NCBI GenBank assembly: GCA_019751815.1
Contig: JAIEMW010000004.1
Span: forward strand, 787,933 to 851,932
DNA from: Cyanobacteriota bacterium
GTDB taxonomy: Bacteria > Cyanobacteriota > Vampirovibrionia > Vampirovibrionales > Vampirovibrionaceae
Direction of reading: 5' to 3'
Length of the DNA stretch: 64,000 nt
The position numbers were made by a program, and so were the translations under genes. Of this stretch, positions 34,793 through 42,575 are shown in pieces; position 1 is the first letter of the stretch, and the number at the start of each line of letters is the position of its first letter. The notes beneath the pieces are model-generated. The model was not told where the DNA came from. It did no database searches and saw only the letters and a program-made list of their open reading frames with translations.

Positions 34793-35911
34793 ATGGTAAC
34801 CAGCACCACTCATTTAAATGCTTTGGCCCCGTTTGAGGCCCGCTACCCCCTGGCGGTCAAATTTTTTACCCATGCCTTAGAAAATCATCAACTGGCGCAT
34901 GCCTATATCTTAAAAGGCCAGAATCAGCATGAGATGGTCGCCTTTGCCCTCAAGATAGCACAAATGATTCACTGTGAGCTTAGAAATAAAACCCAGAGTG
35001 CAGCAACTGCATGCGGGGAGTGCCAACCGTGCCGGTGGATTGAGAAAAACAGCCATCCAGAGGTGAGGACAATCTCACGGTTGCTATACCCCACTGAAGA
35101 GGCCCCAGAAGAGGGTCCTTTGGCACAAGAACTTTCTCGAAAGACCCGCCGCGGTGCTGCCAGTTCTGTGATTGCAAAGACCAAGGTTCTTGTAGAACAG
35201 ATGAACCGGCTGATTCATGAGCTTGCATACACGGCTCATGGGGCCAGTCGGGTGGTTATTTTTGTGGATATCGATGAAATCACTTATCCCGAAGGGGTCT
35301 CTGAAACGGAGCAGGCTGTGTTTGTCTCTCCAAATCAATTTTCTGTTGCCTGTCCCGTACCGTATGAGTGGACACTGCGGCTGAAGGGCAGTAAAAAAAG
35401 ACTCAGCCTGAGACCGGTCACAGCCTCGGTGCTGGACGGTCTGGCGACCAATCGGATTTTGAAGACCCTGGAAGAGCCCCCGGCTGGGACACTCTTCTTT
35501 TTTATTGCCGAAGATGAGTCGCAATTGCTTGAGACCATTGTCTCGCGCTGTCAATTGATTCCGTTTCCTTCGACTAAAGACGCTGACGGGAAAGAGAACC
35601 TTTCAAATGCATTGGATACAGGGTTTTCTCAAAAGGCACGCCAGTGGGTGCAAGAGACAGAAAACAATCCAGATTGCTTTGCCAGTGTCCAACGCTTTAT
35701 GAGTTTGTTTCAGGCGCCGGAATCAGGTCAGAGCCTGCCGCAAATACTGGTCTTAATGCAGCAGGCACTTCACGAGGAGCCGACGGATATTCAGTCTTTA
35801 CGCCGAAATAAACGCCGACAGAATGCACTTCAAGACGCATTGAGTGCCCTACAGGCCAGTGTTACGCCTGAAAACACAGTGCTTCAGCTGGTGATGCAAC
35901 TCCAGGGCTAA
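34793..35911 (+). CDS. holB: DNA polymerase III subunit delta-prime-like (HolB) with insertion
   Basis: A clamp-loader AAA+ subunit. The zinc module is intact (C61, C74, C77, C80 in CGECQPC context), as are NRILKTLEEPP (about 220-230) and the SRC motif (251-253) that acts as arginine finger. The Walker A loop is absent, replaced by LKGQNQHEM, so it should not bind ATP. Residues about 163-216, between the degenerate Walker B region VVIFVDIDEI and NRILKTLEEP, form an insertion of about 50 residues where homologues have some 15. It directly follows holA. Confidence 0.85.
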   Translation: MVTSTTHLNALAPFEARYPLAVKFFTHALENHQLAHAYILKGQNQHEMVAFALKIAQMIHCELRNKTQSAATACGECQPCRWIEKNSHPEVRTISRLLYPTEEAPEEGPLAQELSRKTRRGAASSVIAKTKVLVEQMNRLIHELAYTAHGASRVVIFVDIDEITYPEGVSETEQAVFVSPNQFSVACPVPYEWTLRLKGSKKRLSLRPVTASVLDGLATNRILKTLEEPPAGTLFFFIAEDESQLLETIVSRCQLIPFPSTKDADGKENLSNALDTGFSQKARQWVQETENNPDCFASVQRFMSLFQAPESGQSLPQILVLMQQALHEEPTDIQSLRRNKRRQNALQDALSALQASVTPENTVLQLVMQLQG

Positions 35912-36041
35912 ACAGAAGATATCACATCATTAAGACATCCTTAGGACTGGGAAAAACGGGCAATCCACCCATTTTGCATGTTTTTAAATAATTAAGTCAC
36001 TTATATGGTGTGTTTGAGTTTAGTTGAAGGAGTTGTTAGGG

Positions 36042-36212
36042 ATGGAATTTAATCGAGACGAAATTCATTATTTGACGGAGGCGGGTCCGGTGATGCTCTC
36101 TTTTGAGAAACGCCGTTATGACGGGGGCCCTGAAATTGAGGTGATTCAGTATATTGAAGCCCAACGTGCTGCCCAAGAAGCGTTTGCACAATTTGAATGG
36201 CACGAATCTTAG
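36042..36212 (+). CDS. Small hypothetical protein (56 aa)
   Basis: A short acidic soluble protein starting MEFNRDEIHYLTEAGPVMLS and ending in a helix rich in Ala/Gln/Glu. GAAGGAG lies nine bases before the ATG, a strong ribosome-binding site, which supports a real gene. The TAG is followed at once by the GTG of the next gene. I do not recognise a family. Confidence 0.6.
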   Translation: MEFNRDEIHYLTEAGPVMLSFEKRRYDGGPEIEVIQYIEAQRAAQEAFAQFEWHES

Positions 36213-36539
36213 GTGAATCATTACTTTACCGAAGTGAGCACCCAGAAGGCCAAGGCGCTTAAAACAGAAACACAGAAAATAGAAGCAACTACGGCAGTTG
36301 CTAACAAGAAAAAACGCCTATTAGAGGCATGTATGACGCCGTTTATGCAACTGGCTGTTGGTTCTGTTGGTGTTTTGACCGGGATTTTAGCCGCTGCTGC
36401 CTACACCAATAGCAAAGAGCCTGCCATGGTCTTGAAAAGTCAAGCGGTGATGCGTGATAGCAGCTGGACCTTTGTGCAAGGAATTGTCTCTAGTGTTTGC
36501 CTACCGGTGAATTTGATTAAAACCGCATTTGCCTGCTAG
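36213..36539 (+). CDS. Small hypothetical membrane protein (108 aa)
   Basis: Begins with GTG immediately after the previous stop, so it is probably co-translated with it. Residues 1-45 are charged and helical (many Lys/Glu/Thr); about 46-66 form one hydrophobic segment (LAVGSVGVLTGILAAAAY); a second, weaker one lies near the C-terminus (about 88-106). Function unknown. The pair sits between the clamp-loader genes and the pilin region. Confidence 0.55.
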   Translation: MNHYFTEVSTQKAKALKTETQKIEATTAVANKKKRLLEACMTPFMQLAVGSVGVLTGILAAAAYTNSKEPAMVLKSQAVMRDSSWTFVQGIVSSVCLPVNLIKTAFAC

Positions 36540-36684
36540 CGACAAATCAGCATAAATTCAGGATAATAAAGACGTCAGGGAAACCTTTCAGATAGACTGA
36601 CCTTATCTCGGTCACGGCTTCTGGAGGGTTTCTTTCTTGTGGGTTTCTTTCTTTTGATGTCTAAAAAAAGCAGGTTGATTTGTT

Positions 36685-38328
36685 GTGACAACTAGCATTG
36701 ATAAACACGCTTATTGCGCCTACAGTTTTTTGACGATCTGTCTGGGTTTCTACATTATGCAAATGTTTAATGAGGGAGACCCTGACTTATGGGGGCGTCT
36801 GGCGATTGGTCGAATGATTTGGGAAAGTCATGGGCAGATTTTACCCTTTGTGGACACGTTTAGCTATACAGCTTACGGGGCAAAGTGGATAGATCATGAA
36901 TGGGGATCGAGTGTTTTTCTTTATGGGCTGTGGCAAAGCCTTGGGCCTGGCTCAATCCTGATAGCCAAATTTGTCTTCTTTGCACTGACTGCGGGATTAA
37001 ATCTATGGACAGCCGGTGTTGTCGCCAATGCCTATTTAAGCCAGAAAGTGGATGAGATGTCTGCTGAGTCTTCTGACATGAGGCCTTCATGGACACTTGC
37101 CAGCGTCATTGTGATGGTTTTGTACATATGCCTGATTCCGACGGGTTGGCTGGTTAGTTCTCGTTGCCATATTTTCAGTTTCTTTGGCTTTTCTTTGTTT
37201 TTGGCTCTGGCCAACGGGTACTTTTGGCAGAAGTTATCTCGCACTTGGTTATGGCTGACTCCCTGCTGGATGCTGTTTTGGGTGAATCTCCATGGGGGCT
37301 TTTTAATGGGATTCATTGTATTGGGGGTGTTTGGATTACGCTCTGCTATTACGAGGCAATGGGATAAGTGTTATGCCTTTTTCGTAGTGCTTATAATTTG
37401 CCTTGCAGTCACGATCCTGAATCCCTACGGGTTTTCTTTTTATCCCCATATGGTTTATTCGTGGCTACTAAATCGACCCTTGATCACTGAGTGGCAGTCG
37501 TTACCCAATTTTTCACCAGACTATACCCTGTTTTTTCTTGCATGTAGCTTTATTACGGTGGTCTTGGGTGCTTGGGGCTGGCGAAGAGATAGATTGAGTC
37601 CAGACAGCAATAGGATCACCCAACACCCCAGGCAACCACTCGCTCAGCAACTCATTTTTTCTGCCTTTGTATTTGGACTGTTTGGCGTAGCTGCCTGGAT
37701 GCATGTGAAATTGATACCGTTTTTTGGTCAGATCTGGCTGATTGAGACCATGGGTTTGTTGTTCTGGGTGAGACCAGGACAGGGAAATTCGGCATTACCG
37801 ACATCCCCTCACTCTCGCTCAAGTCACCTCTACTCAAACTTTTACCGGTGGTTACTTCCCTTGGGAGTTTCATTGGGATTATTCATCATCACGGTGAGTT
37901 CAGACACGCTCAAGCCCCAGCATTTTCCAAGTCAACGGAAATATCCCGAAAAGGCGATGGATTGGCTGGCACAGCAGCATGCAACGGGAAATATCTTTTG
38001 CCATTTCGATTGGGGGGAGTACATTCTGTGGCGGGGTTATCCCGCATTGAGGGTGTCGATCGATGGTCGATTTGAGGAATTGTACTCAGTCCCGATGACG
38101 GAGAGCATGTATCGCTTTTATAGGGCACTTGAAAACCGTGACGGAGATGCTCATTCAGCCAGGCAGATACTCACTCAGTTTCCTACCACGCAGTGGGTGA
38201 TTATTCCAGAGTCAATCCATAAAAAGCTCTCTAGGGCCCAAAACAAAATAGTCTTTCCAGACTCTCAGTGGGCTTTGGTCTATCAAGACAGTGTTGCTAG
38301 TGTCTATCAGCATAAGCATTGGGGTTAG
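36685..38328 (+). CDS. Polytopic membrane protein, GT-C-like
   Basis: A 547-residue membrane protein with about ten hydrophobic helices and a C-terminal soluble domain (about 425-545). The first extracytoplasmic loop reads GDPDLWGRLAIGRMIWES then FVDTFSYTAYGAKWIDHEWG; D-x-W near the start followed by D-x-F-S and H-E-W is common to a large uncharacterised family resembling GT-C lipid-linked glycosyltransferases. The C-terminal part holds FCHFDWGEYILWRGYP and SIDGRFEELY, also typical of that family. Start is GTG at 36685. Just upstream of the pilin genes it could glycosylate surface proteins, but this is inference from position. Confidence 0.7.
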   Translation: MTTSIDKHAYCAYSFLTICLGFYIMQMFNEGDPDLWGRLAIGRMIWESHGQILPFVDTFSYTAYGAKWIDHEWGSSVFLYGLWQSLGPGSILIAKFVFFALTAGLNLWTAGVVANAYLSQKVDEMSAESSDMRPSWTLASVIVMVLYICLIPTGWLVSSRCHIFSFFGFSLFLALANGYFWQKLSRTWLWLTPCWMLFWVNLHGGFLMGFIVLGVFGLRSAITRQWDKCYAFFVVLIICLAVTILNPYGFSFYPHMVYSWLLNRPLITEWQSLPNFSPDYTLFFLACSFITVVLGAWGWRRDRLSPDSNRITQHPRQPLAQQLIFSAFVFGLFGVAAWMHVKLIPFFGQIWLIETMGLLFWVRPGQGNSALPTSPHSRSSHLYSNFYRWLLPLGVSLGLFIITVSSDTLKPQHFPSQRKYPEKAMDWLAQQHATGNIFCHFDWGEYILWRGYPALRVSIDGRFEELYSVPMTESMYRFYRALENRDGDAHSARQILTQFPTTQWVIIPESIHKKLSRAQNKIVFPDSQWALVYQDSVASVYQHKHWG

Positions 38329-38330
38329 TC

Positions 38331-38362
38331 TTTTTCCGGTTTGATATTTTTCCGATTTAATA
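38331..38362 (+). repeat. 16-bp tandem repeat, two copies
   Basis: TTTTTCCGGTTTGATA (38331-38346) and TTTTTCCGATTTAATA (38347-38362) differ at two positions, with TTTTTC beginning a third partial unit before a TCACCC-TTGC-GGGTGA hairpin (38367-38382). It lies between the membrane protein and the first pilin gene; role unknown. Confidence 0.6.
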
Positions 38363-38474
38363 TTTTTCACCCTTGCGGGTGATGGGGAACTTCTTCTTTT
38401 GCTTATAAGCTAAGAATATAGAGATAGACATTCTCAACCCAGCATTAGAAATAACCTAGGAGATTGATGAACAG

Positions 38475-38669
38475 ATGAAGATGACAGCCTTTTCTAGCGT
38501 GAAAAAATTACAAAAAAACAAAGGCCAATCTTTGGCCGAATACGGCTTGATTTTGGCTTTGATTGCCGTTGTTAGCATTGCCGCGCTCAGTACACTCGGT
38601 ACTCAGATTAAAGGATCGCTGACCAACATCAGTAGTCAGCTGCAAACAGCATTGAACCAAACCCCTTAA
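38475..38669 (+). CDS. Flp-type pilin, intact copy
   Basis: A 64-residue prepilin. The signature KGQSLAEYGLILALIAVVSI matches Flp/Fap pilins: a Gly cleavage site, Glu at +5 and Tyr at +6, then a hydrophobic helix. After cleavage the mature protein would be about 47 residues, ending SQLQTALNQTP. In Tad systems a dedicated peptidase (TadV) processes these and the ATPase TadA assembles them; neither is in this window. AGGAG lies twelve bases before the ATG. A nearly identical but broken copy is at 38981. Confidence 0.92.
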   Translation: MKMTAFSSVKKLQKNKGQSLAEYGLILALIAVVSIAALSTLGTQIKGSLTNISSQLQTALNQTP

Positions 38670-38770
38670 TCAGCGAATTGAAACAGTTTTTTGGGCCATT
38701 GGCTGGTGTTTAGCTCTTCCAATGGCCTTAACTTAGTAAATACAGGGCGTAAATACAAGGCATAGAATCA

Positions 38771-38962
38771 TTGAATGCTAAGCATAGGTCATCTCGAAAA
38801 CAACATGTTTCCCACCTCGGCAGCGCCGTACTGACGGAATATGCCTGTATTTTGATCTTATTTGCCTTGTTGATTTATGCGGGTGTTCAGCTCATGAGTG
38901 GCTCTCTGCAAGATGTCTTTTTGGGGCTTGGTAACCAGATGATTAATTTCACGACACCGTGA
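38771..38962 (+). CDS. Divergent Flp-like pilin
   Basis: A 63-residue protein with a basic N-terminus (residues 1-14), a Gly followed by SAVLTEYACILILFALLIYA, then a short polar end. This is an Flp-like prepilin, but Glu is at +6 rather than +5 from the nearest Gly, so processing may differ or the cut may lie after Ser. The start is a TTG with no strong ribosome-binding site; an alternative is not obvious. It lies between the intact and broken flp copies, and probably makes a minor subunit. Confidence 0.7.
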   Translation: MNAKHRSSRKQHVSHLGSAVLTEYACILILFALLIYAGVQLMSGSLQDVFLGLGNQMINFTTP

Positions 38963-38980
38963 TGTCTGAAGGAGACTTGA

Positions 38981-39152
38981 ATGAGAAACACACGTCATAA
39001 GGGGCAATCATTGGCTGAATACGGGCTAATTCTGGCCTTGATTGCGGTGGTGAGTATTGCAGCGCTCAGCACACTTGGCACTCAGATTAATTAAAGGATC
39101 ATTAGAAAACATTAGCGGTCAGCTGCAAACGGCACTCAACCAGACTCCCTAA
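38981..39152 (+). pseudogene. Flp pilin copy broken by a 4-bp TTAA duplication
   Basis: The reading frame starts well (GGAG then ATG at 38981) and encodes the same 30 residues KGQ...TQI as the intact pilin, but TTAATTAA at 39087-39094 replaces the single TTAA of the other copy and puts a TAA at 39092-39094 after 37 codons. Removing four bases restores KGSLENISGQLQTALNQTP (quoted without its context) up to the TAA at 39150-39152. Sixteen of the 30 shared codons differ silently from the intact copy while no amino acid differs, so the copy was under selection until recently. Alternatives are a sequencing error or reversible slippage. Confidence 0.85.
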
Positions 39153-39302
39153 CCCAAGTCTCTAAAAAATGTGTGCTTTTGTAACGCCTTGACTCCTGAA
39201 AACGTCTTATTGTGAAGCTTTGTGTTTCTCAGACGAACAACATAATAATGTGAGCGATCAGAGTGAGAGATTTTTGCTCACCTGCGGAAGGAAGTAAGAC
39301 GA

Positions 39303-40403
39303 ATGAGAGGGTTTTCTGCACAAGTAGGTCATGTAGGGCAAGCACTCTTGGAGTTCGTCATTGTGCTGCCGGTTTTGGCCTTGGTACTCATCGCCACGTA
39401 TGCCATGGGCGGGGTGATGTACACGGGCTCTTACGCATCCAGTGCCTTAAAATATGCGGGTGATGATAAACTACTATTGGCCGCACAGCCCAACGGCAAT
39501 GCGGCACTGAACATGTTAACCACTCGCGCAAGCACATATCCTGGGGGCGGGGTATTTCCTTTTTCGGGTAATCCAATCGATGGGGCGGTCACCCCTCAAA
39601 ACTTGGCTTCGGGTGGGCCAGGTGGCTTTCAAGCACTCAAAGTAAACGGGGTGTTTACGGCTTCTAAGCAAATCACCATGCCCTTGGTGCCCACAATACA
39701 ATTTCAGGTGACCCAGGCCCTGCCTGGAAAACTCTTTGAAAACAACCAAGGGACAGGTGCTGTGCCTGTCAGCCAGGCCCAAACTGTTCTGGTGGACCCC
39801 GTCAAAGCGCAAGATTATTATAATTATGTGCAAAGCCAAATCACCTCGATCTACCAATTTTCCTCAGGGATTCCCCTCACGGTGCCTTATATGGGGGGTA
39901 GTTGTGCAGGCCCCGCCACCCCAGTGACCTGGGGAGACTTCATTGGCGCCTTAGGAAGTTCGAGTCCCTTCCCTTCGGCAATAGCGGGGGCTCCTTCTGG
40001 AATTGATTCTCAAGGTGCTATTCAGAGTCGCTTCCCAGTTTCTATGCCGGGTAGCATTTCCTCTCTCATTGCCATTAATAGTGATAGCGCGGTGTGTAAC
40101 AGCAGTGCGGCAAGCAATAACTACGGTGCACAGTGCGTTTTGGAAGGACGTATTGCTAGTCCCGGGGTGCCGGCACCCGCATGCGTGGCTGATAAGCAGC
40201 GGTCTTGTTCTAAAGCTTACCTGGCCTTGTTGTTTAAGGATGCCAACTGGAAGTTTGATCAGCAGGGCGGATGCCAAACGACTGCAAACCGGTATTACAC
40301 GGCTTCTCAGATGGCCGCAAATTCTGCCAACTATACGACGAACTTTACCTACTGGTCGGCAGCCAATGCCTTGGTTGCTGGTGGCGCCCGCGATGTGTAT
40401 TAG
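39303..40403 (+). CDS. TadE-like pseudopilin with large exported domain (module copy 1)
   Basis: A 366-residue protein. The N-terminus has a prepilin-type segment: Gly, then QALLEFVIVLPVLALVLIA, with Glu at +5, as in TadE/TadG. The remaining 320 residues are Ser/Ala/Gly-rich with several cysteines in the second half (SAVCNSS, GAQCVLEG, PACVADKQRSCSKAY, GGCQTT) that match those of the paralogue at 41541, probably forming disulfides outside the cell. GGAAGGAAG lies eight bases before the ATG, behind a GTGAGC/GCTCAC hairpin (39250-39281) that could modulate expression. It overlaps the next gene by 11 bases. Confidence 0.8.
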   Translation: MRGFSAQVGHVGQALLEFVIVLPVLALVLIATYAMGGVMYTGSYASSALKYAGDDKLLLAAQPNGNAALNMLTTRASTYPGGGVFPFSGNPIDGAVTPQNLASGGPGGFQALKVNGVFTASKQITMPLVPTIQFQVTQALPGKLFENNQGTGAVPVSQAQTVLVDPVKAQDYYNYVQSQITSIYQFSSGIPLTVPYMGGSCAGPATPVTWGDFIGALGSSSPFPSAIAGAPSGIDSQGAIQSRFPVSMPGSISSLIAINSDSAVCNSSAASNNYGAQCVLEGRIASPGVPAPACVADKQRSCSKAYLALLFKDANWKFDQQGGCQTTANRYYTASQMAANSANYTTNFTYWSAANALVAGGARDVY

Positions 40404-41526
40404 GCGGTCATTTTATGCCTTAAAATACTCGCAAGGCTCAGCCTTGGCGATTACGGTTGTTGTGTTTGCTGTGTTGCTCGGCTTTTTAGGGGTTTCGGTG
40501 TACACCGGGCTCAATTCCTTTTTACAGAACGAGCTGCAGAAAACCACTTCTTCTGTTGCCATGGCGGGTGCATCGGCCATGTATGATGACCTCACCTCCA
40601 ATGTGAACCCAGCCCCAGTCCGCAATGACACCGCCGCCGTAACAGCAACGACCAATTTGTTTTCTTATATCGTGGGTAATTCCCCCCCACTCACCGCGTA
40701 TGGGGCGGCCATTCAAAACCCTGGTGCGGGTGGGCTGATTCAGGCAGATGGCTCTGTAGAAGTGGCATCCCGCTTGTCTTTATCCACCCCGTTTTTTGCC
40801 CCACTCGGTATCAATAATATTTCGGTCGATGCCCGTTCCCGGGCACTGCCGGTGAAAATGCAGTTTGGAGACGGGACAGTTGCCAATGCGCCGGTAGAAA
40901 TTGACCCGAAGGGCGTTAATACAGGGCTGTCTAATGGGACGGCGATGATGCAATATTTTGACCTGCCTTATCCGGTGATCGACGGTCCCGGGGTGGATTT
41001 GATGGTAAAAAGTGCCTTGAATCCTGCCAATGGGAATAATGTGCATGGGGTGATTATAGAAGGTTGTTCTGGACTGGGTCCTACGGCGAGTTGTTATGAT
41101 TTGACGGAGGCGGTGCGCTTTCCCAACAACCAAGGGGTGCTCATCAGGCAAAACATCAAGGGTGTGGGGGCTGCCATACAAGACCGATGGGTGGCCTACG
41201 GACAAACCATGTACATTGACATGGGCGCGGTGAATTCTTTAACCAATTTTTCATACAACCGGGGTGTCACCCATATTTCGGGATTGCGTATCATCGATGA
41301 TGGGATCCCGGATCAGATTGACCCTACTTCAGCCACGCGTTTTTTGGAAGTCCAGGCCACGCCGCCCACCACACTGATTTCACAAATTGAAGCCTATCAC
41401 TTTGCGGTGGCCTGCCCACCGGTGCCCAATGGCTGTGCACCACCGGCCACTCCTCTGTATAATGGGGCAACGAGTTTACGCTTGCCGAAAAACTCAGGTT
41501 CAGTTCGTTTTCGAGCGATGCCCTAG
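40393..41526 (+). CDS. TadG-like pilus-associated protein with DGPG-motif domain (module copy 1)
   Basis: A 377-residue protein. I start it at the ATG at 40393, inside the end of the preceding gene; the open frame upstream of that is only a shadow. The N-terminal hydrophobic segment (GSALAITVVVFAVLLGFLGV) lacks the prepilin Glu. Residues about 30-65 contain QNELQKTTSSVAMAGASAMYDD, a pattern of TadG-type proteins. The exported part holds VIDGPGVDLMV, EGCSGLGPTASCYDLTEAVR and LRIIDDGIPDQIDP, a set also seen in its paralogue at 42576. D-G-P-G-x-D followed by R-I-x-D-x-G recalls beta-sandwich surface domains, suggesting an adhesin-like role. Confidence 0.75.
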   Translation: MCIRRSFYALKYSQGSALAITVVVFAVLLGFLGVSVYTGLNSFLQNELQKTTSSVAMAGASAMYDDLTSNVNPAPVRNDTAAVTATTNLFSYIVGNSPPLTAYGAAIQNPGAGGLIQADGSVEVASRLSLSTPFFAPLGINNISVDARSRALPVKMQFGDGTVANAPVEIDPKGVNTGLSNGTAMMQYFDLPYPVIDGPGVDLMVKSALNPANGNNVHGVIIEGCSGLGPTASCYDLTEAVRFPNNQGVLIRQNIKGVGAAIQDRWVAYGQTMYIDMGAVNSLTNFSYNRGVTHISGLRIIDDGIPDQIDPTSATRFLEVQATPPTTLISQIEAYHFAVACPPVPNGCAPPATPLYNGATSLRLPKNSGSVRFRAMP

Positions 41527-41540
41527 GATAGCCTTACATT

Positions 41541-42569
41541 TTGTCTAAAATTGTTTTTCCTGGAAACCTGTTTGATACTTTGCCAGGCCAGGCTTTACTG
41601 GAGATGGTGCTGGTACTGCCGGTTATCCTGTTTATATTACTGACCACCTTTGCTGTGGGCGGGCTGATGTATGAAGGCGCCCGGGTTTCCAGCGCGATGG
41701 AAGAGCCCACCAAAGATAAGTGGCGCCTGAGTAACACTCCGGATTCCAGTGCCACTTGGACAACGACACAATCAATGATCACCAATTATACTGGCGTCCC
41801 GTTATTGGGGTTATCTTCGGGGAGTGTGGATAGTCTGAGCCTGTCTTTGGTGAATCACCGAACCGCAGTATTGATTGGACATAAGACGGTCTCTTGGCCG
41901 CTATTGCCTCCGTTTCAGTTTGATGTGGTCTCTGGGGTGACCAGTGCTGTGATGAATAGCAATGCCGGGTTTGATTATGCGCCCTATGGCACGTCTCCAC
42001 AAACTGGAAACCCAAGCCTCTACTGGACATCTGCCGCACTCCTGCCTGCGTATTACGGTTTGGACGGGGCAGGCCTGCCTGATACGTTGGCGTTTAATAC
42101 AGTCGATTGCGCGGCGAATTCCGTGAGTTTTAATATTTCTATGCTCAGCAGTTTCTGGCAGAGTCAATACCCCTTGTATACCACGCCTCAAGTGAGTGTG
42201 CCGCCGCCTTCGGCTCTTCCTCCTACCGGGGTGATTGATAACCCTATGTTAGGCAGTATTGCTTTGCCCATGAGCCCCAATCTTTCTGGGTGGCTGCCTG
42301 GACTGACCTCTTCCAACACCGCCTGCAATGCCCCCGCATCGATCGCACAATTCCAAAGCCAATGTGCTCTGGAAGGTTTCCCTGCAGGGCCTGCCGGCAA
42401 TGATTGTTTCCGTGCCAAGCGCGATCTCTGCGCCAGTGCGTATGTGCTTACGTTTTTAAAGGCAAAACTGGACAATACCCGAACACTGAAGGGCTGTAGT
42501 CCGTTGGTAACAGCCCCAGTGGTTGACTCGACAGAAACAACGTTTGTGACCAGTGGGTGGGTGTATTAA
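41541..42569 (+). CDS. TadE-like pseudopilin with large exported domain (module copy 2)
   Basis: A 342-residue paralogue of the protein at 39303. It shares the prepilin segment Gly-QALLEMVLVLPVILFIL with Glu at +5, the following GGLMYEGA pattern, and the cysteine layout of the C-terminal half (TACNAP, SQCALEG, NDCFRAKRDLCASAY, KGCSPL). Overall similarity is otherwise low, so the duplication is old. The start is a TTG with weak GGATAG upstream; no ATG is available before the hydrophobic segment. It begins 14 bases after the first module ends and precedes its own TadG-like partner by six bases. Confidence 0.78.
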   Translation: MSKIVFPGNLFDTLPGQALLEMVLVLPVILFILLTTFAVGGLMYEGARVSSAMEEPTKDKWRLSNTPDSSATWTTTQSMITNYTGVPLLGLSSGSVDSLSLSLVNHRTAVLIGHKTVSWPLLPPFQFDVVSGVTSAVMNSNAGFDYAPYGTSPQTGNPSLYWTSAALLPAYYGLDGAGLPDTLAFNTVDCAANSVSFNISMLSSFWQSQYPLYTTPQVSVPPPSALPPTGVIDNPMLGSIALPMSPNLSGWLPGLTSSNTACNAPASIAQFQSQCALEGFPAGPAGNDCFRAKRDLCASAYVLTFLKAKLDNTRTLKGCSPLVTAPVVDSTETTFVTSGWVY

Positions 42570-42575
42570 ATACAT

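Noticed and set aside
35084..35554. A 156-codon minus-strand frame within holB
   Set aside because: Antisense to holB. I considered whether it explains the insertion in holB, but the plus frame is unbroken and continues into conserved motifs on both sides.
38367..38382. Hairpin TCACCC-TTGC-GGGTGA as a terminator of the membrane protein gene
   Set aside because: The stem is short and no T-run follows directly on the plus strand. The preceding T-rich repeats could make it a minus-strand terminator, but no minus-strand gene is near.
40003..40392. The upstream 130 codons of the long frame ending at 41526
   Set aside because: They overlap the preceding TadE-like gene in another frame and read as shadow sequence. 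The paralogue at 42576 shows that the real protein begins close to its hydrophobic segment, so I start at 40393.
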